A stretch of DNA of 64,000 nucleotides from Cytidiella melzeri. Taxonomy: Eukaryota; Basidiomycota; Agaricomycetes; Polyporales; Irpicaceae. Position 1 is the first letter of the stretch. Each line of letters begins with the position of its first letter. Under the pieces are notes generated by a model, which was not told the DNA's origin, did not search any database, and saw only the letters and a list, made by a program, of their open reading frames with translations. The DNA lies in contig JABYQR010000184.1 of the NCBI GenBank assembly GCA_022592445.1, positions 1-64,000 of the forward strand, written 5' to 3'. Positions 61,255-64,000 of this stretch are shown piece by piece. Position numbers and translations under genes: made by a program.

Positions 61255-63485
61255 GTGATAGGTTATGAAATGTCTACTTCTGACCTGAGCGCATCAGAGG
61301 CCGAGCCTGGTGATACGCCCGAGCAAATATCGAGATACCTAGGACACCTTCACGAACACATTAGCCAGGTTCAACAGCACATAGCCGGGCACGACCAAGT
61401 TCGAGCTCTGCCACCTTCTCTCTATGCGCCTTACTCGTACTGGAAAAGCGAGGAGAAGGGCCGCTTCTTTCATGCTCTCGCGGTACACTCACGCTTTCGG
61501 CCGGACCTGATAGCTGAACATATTGGCACGAAGACCTTCGCCGACGTGTGCCTTTATCTCAACATGCTGGAGGAAGCACTGCACTCTTCAGATGACATAA
61601 CAACATCAACGGGGCTGAAGTTTGCTCCAGTCCCTCGTAAGGACTTGCCTGCTGCTTACGAGGTCTCCGACGAGTGGTTGTTATACGAAAACAAACTAGC
61701 GAGCTCTCTCGTTGCCTCTGAACCTACTATGATGTCTGACGGGCTCAAACGCGCAAAAGAGGCGGAGATATCAAACCAGAAAAACAAATCAAGAGCCAAG
61801 AGAGGCGAAGCACGCACTAACGATAACGAGCGAGACCGGGACGGCGAAAAAGCTAGGGATGCGCAATTCAAAGACTGGTTGAGGAACAGGCAGTCGGAAT
61901 GGGATGTAGCGGAGGCGCTGCGAGAGCTAGATGACGTCCATCTTAGAGTCCTAGATGCGATCTTACGAGAGGAGGAAGAGAGCTGGAGTGTCCCGAGGGA
62001 TTCTACTCAGGGGAGTAAACACACGAGCGAGCCAACCCTTCCAGCGCAGCCTCAACCCGAAGAGCTGCAGCTGCGCAGTGCCGCAGACACGGATGCAGCG
62101 GAGAGAGAGCCAAACGCACCCTCCGGTCAACTAACAGAATTTGCTGTTGCCAGTTTGCCAGAGCAAGATGTGCCTATGTCCCCTGCTTCACGCAGACGCC
62201 TTCAAAAAAGACTTTACATGCGTAAAAAGAGGGCAGAAAAGATGGGCCAGGGTGCTGATCAGAGTATGGAGCGTCTTAAGCCAGGTAGGAAAGCAAAACC
62301 ACGGCCTGCCGATCTGGAAAGGGGTCAGGACGGAGAGAGCTCTGCTGGTGAGGAACAGGCGACGCGCCATCCACATGCGTCGGGGAAAACGTTACCGTAC
62401 AAGATTCGTGAGCATCTCGACTCGCTAGGGATTGATGCTGTACGACTTCGACAGGACGGCTTGGGTCTTTTCCGTATGACGGCGCTGGCTAGACTGATGC
62501 GGTAAGCTTTCGAGCTACCATCTCCGACGCTGTTTACAAACCCACCCGTACGCTTCAGGACATACAGTGGACTGCACGATGTTCCAGAGCAAGTGACTTC
62601 GCAGATTGCAGCTACCACTATTCAAGCGTTGCACGCTCGGGTGGTGGCCTTCACATCGCAGCTCGTTCGACAGAGTATCGTTTCGCGAGAGCAAGAGATG
62701 GCGGCCAAAACTCATACAAAGGCATGGCGCCTAGCCGAAACTCTGGTATGTGTGGCCCTCTCATATGTATCTAACAGTCAAGCTCATGAAACAAGCAGAA
62801 AATCACAACCTACAACGTCGCACATTCCCTTTCGCTTCTCTCAGACAAATCTTTCGATCGACGAGACCATTTTGCAAATCTGCTGAATCGTCTTGACTTG
62901 GAGCAAGACGACGGTGAGACGTCCACAGATGACGATGTACCTATAAGCACAAGGTCAAGCCACGCTGTAGACCAGGAAAGCGAGTATGACGCTGACAGCG
63001 AACAAGATATCACCTCCGTCTTTGACTCCCTTCCTCTAAATCGTACCGTCTTCCCTCCATTTGTCCGCCTCCCTCACTACCCATGCGCACCAGACGCAAC
63101 CGCCCTACACTCCTATATTCCATGGATTGCCAGCACCTCCCACGGTGCAGACAACGCGGACGACGACGACGACGACATTCTACTCTCAGAAACAGACAAG
63201 GATGACTTAGACGCGGAGCTCGCCGATGAGGCCAAGTTAGACGAACACGATCATGTAGAGGAAGAGGCCGCCGAGAAGAGTCTTTGGCTCACGTTCAAGC
63301 CGTCGCCTGAGGATGCAGACCTCATTGTTGCTCACACAGGCACAAAGCGCAAGCGTGCCAATTCTGTCGCCAGTGATAAAAACGAGAAGAGGAGGAAGCG
63401 CAAGTATGGGCCTCGCGTGAATAAGGAAACTGGGGCACCACAAGGCAGAATCAAAAGCGCGCCGTTCATCTCAGACAGCGATTAG
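61255..63485 (+). CDS. Rrn5-like RNA polymerase I upstream-activating factor subunit
   Basis: Three exons: from ATG 61264 (61270 is also possible) to 62501, about 62559-62743, and about 62800-63485. Residues about 50-110 contain a SANT-like segment, with SYWKSEEKGRFFHALAVHSR followed by RPDLIAEHIGTKTFADVCLYL, which I recognise from agaricomycete Rrn5-type proteins. A basic/acidic coiled region follows, then SRRRLQKRLYMRKKRAEKM and the helical LPYKIREHLDSLGIDAVRL block. The C-terminus is acidic with a run of Asp (GAC repeats near 63160) and then basic (KRKRANSVASDKNEKRRKRKYGPR), a likely nuclear localisation signal. In yeast Rrn5 acts in rDNA transcription. The frame also opens at 61255, before the ATG. 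Confidence 0.65.
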
Positions 63486-64000
63486 TTGTTAATTCGACGC
63501 GATTATATGCCTTGATCATGTTTTGGAAGCGTTGTTGTGGCATGGTCTCGCTATGGTAGACTACTGCAATATAATGCCAAGTAACAGATAGCCTACGCAA
63601 CTTGATCACGATCGGGAAAACCCGGCGCCGGCGCGGTCCGGGCCTGCAGGGCCACGTACAATGCATCATGCTGCGCGACGTTTTATTGGCCATCTCCGAA
63701 TCCGACTCTGAGACATTACAGCTAACCTTGAAAAGTTATCAGTCTACGTCTGCCTTTACTACACAGCTTCGGGTGGTCGACACCTTGAGCAGTGTAACGG
63801 TACAAGGAGCCCGAGTCATGGCATGCGTCCTAGAATGCTGCCGCATGTACTAGTATCCCACGGCGATATTTAGGTGAGGCGGACAACGTGTTCGCCAATT
63901 AATCAATGTTGTTTATGACAGCTGGGCGTTCTCGCCACACTAGTAAACACCAGGAACACCCACGAGCCCTTTGGAGTCCAACCCCCGCTTCTTGAGACGT
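63486..64000. other. Right-end flank
   Basis: About 500 bp without a supported gene. The terminal part may be the 3' or 5' flank of a gene lying outside the window. Confidence 0.4.

Noticed and set aside
1..64000. CRISPR arrays, bacterial operons and Shine-Dalgarno sites
   Set aside because: The genes carry spliceosomal introns, so the sequence is eukaryotic; no regularly spaced repeats were seen.

Overview
This is a stretch of nuclear DNA from a filamentous basidiomycete, almost certainly an Agaricomycete. The evidence is gene content and architecture: many short introns (about 45-80 nt, mostly GT-AG), compact intergenic gaps, BTB, F-box and GGPP-synthase genes of agaricomycete type, and a repeat-derived gene family at the left edge that I know as widespread in mushroom genomes. 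Most genes are split, so boundaries were worked out by joining frames at splice signals and checking that the joined protein continues a recognisable family. I could run no alignment or database search.

Left edge (1-5.7 kb): a decaying transposon-type gene with frameshifts and an in-frame stop. It is followed in the same orientation by a second repeat-family gene that probably belongs to the same element. 6.8-10.4 kb: a BTB-domain gene whose long low-complexity tail lies in another reading frame. 11.8-13.6 kb: a small membrane protein (-) and a Ser/Pro-rich protein (+). 14.5-16.9 kb: a flavin monooxygenase with an NTF2-like N-terminal domain (-). 17.7-21.3 kb: CHL1/DDX11-type iron-sulfur DNA helicase (+). 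21.5-24.8 kb: an unresolved gene and a 3-hydroxyacyl-CoA dehydrogenase, both (-), the latter with a 7-nt microexon. 27.0-28.3 kb: peroxisomal adenine-nucleotide carrier (+) with a GC-AG intron. 28.7-33.4 kb: F-box protein, two tandem cyclase-family (kynurenine-formamidase-like) paralogues and an unknown Pro-rich protein, all (-).

33.8-37.1 kb: ER glucosidase II alpha subunit (GH31, -). 37.4-39.8 kb: an Sld7-like replication-initiation candidate and a small unknown (+). 40.4-45.9 kb: a protein with a PAM2 (poly(A)-binding-protein-binding) motif, an LYR-like small protein and a Ser/Pro-rich protein (+). 46.3-47.7 kb: GGPP synthase (+). 48.8-57.9 kb: the translational regulator GCN1 (-), about 9 kb. 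58.1-60.6 kb: a DHA2-type MFS exporter (-). 61.3-63.5 kb: an Rrn5-like RNA polymerase I factor (+).

The genes are mostly housekeeping (replication, lipid oxidation, protein quality control, translation control, isoprenoid synthesis) and do not form one pathway. The monooxygenase, GGPP synthase and MFS exporter are tens of kb apart and do not look like a metabolite cluster. The points that most deserve a second look are the paired transposon-derived genes, the splicing oddities (7-nt microexon, two GC-AG introns), the PAM2 protein, the altered second nucleotide-binding motif of the monooxygenase and the frame break in the BTB gene.
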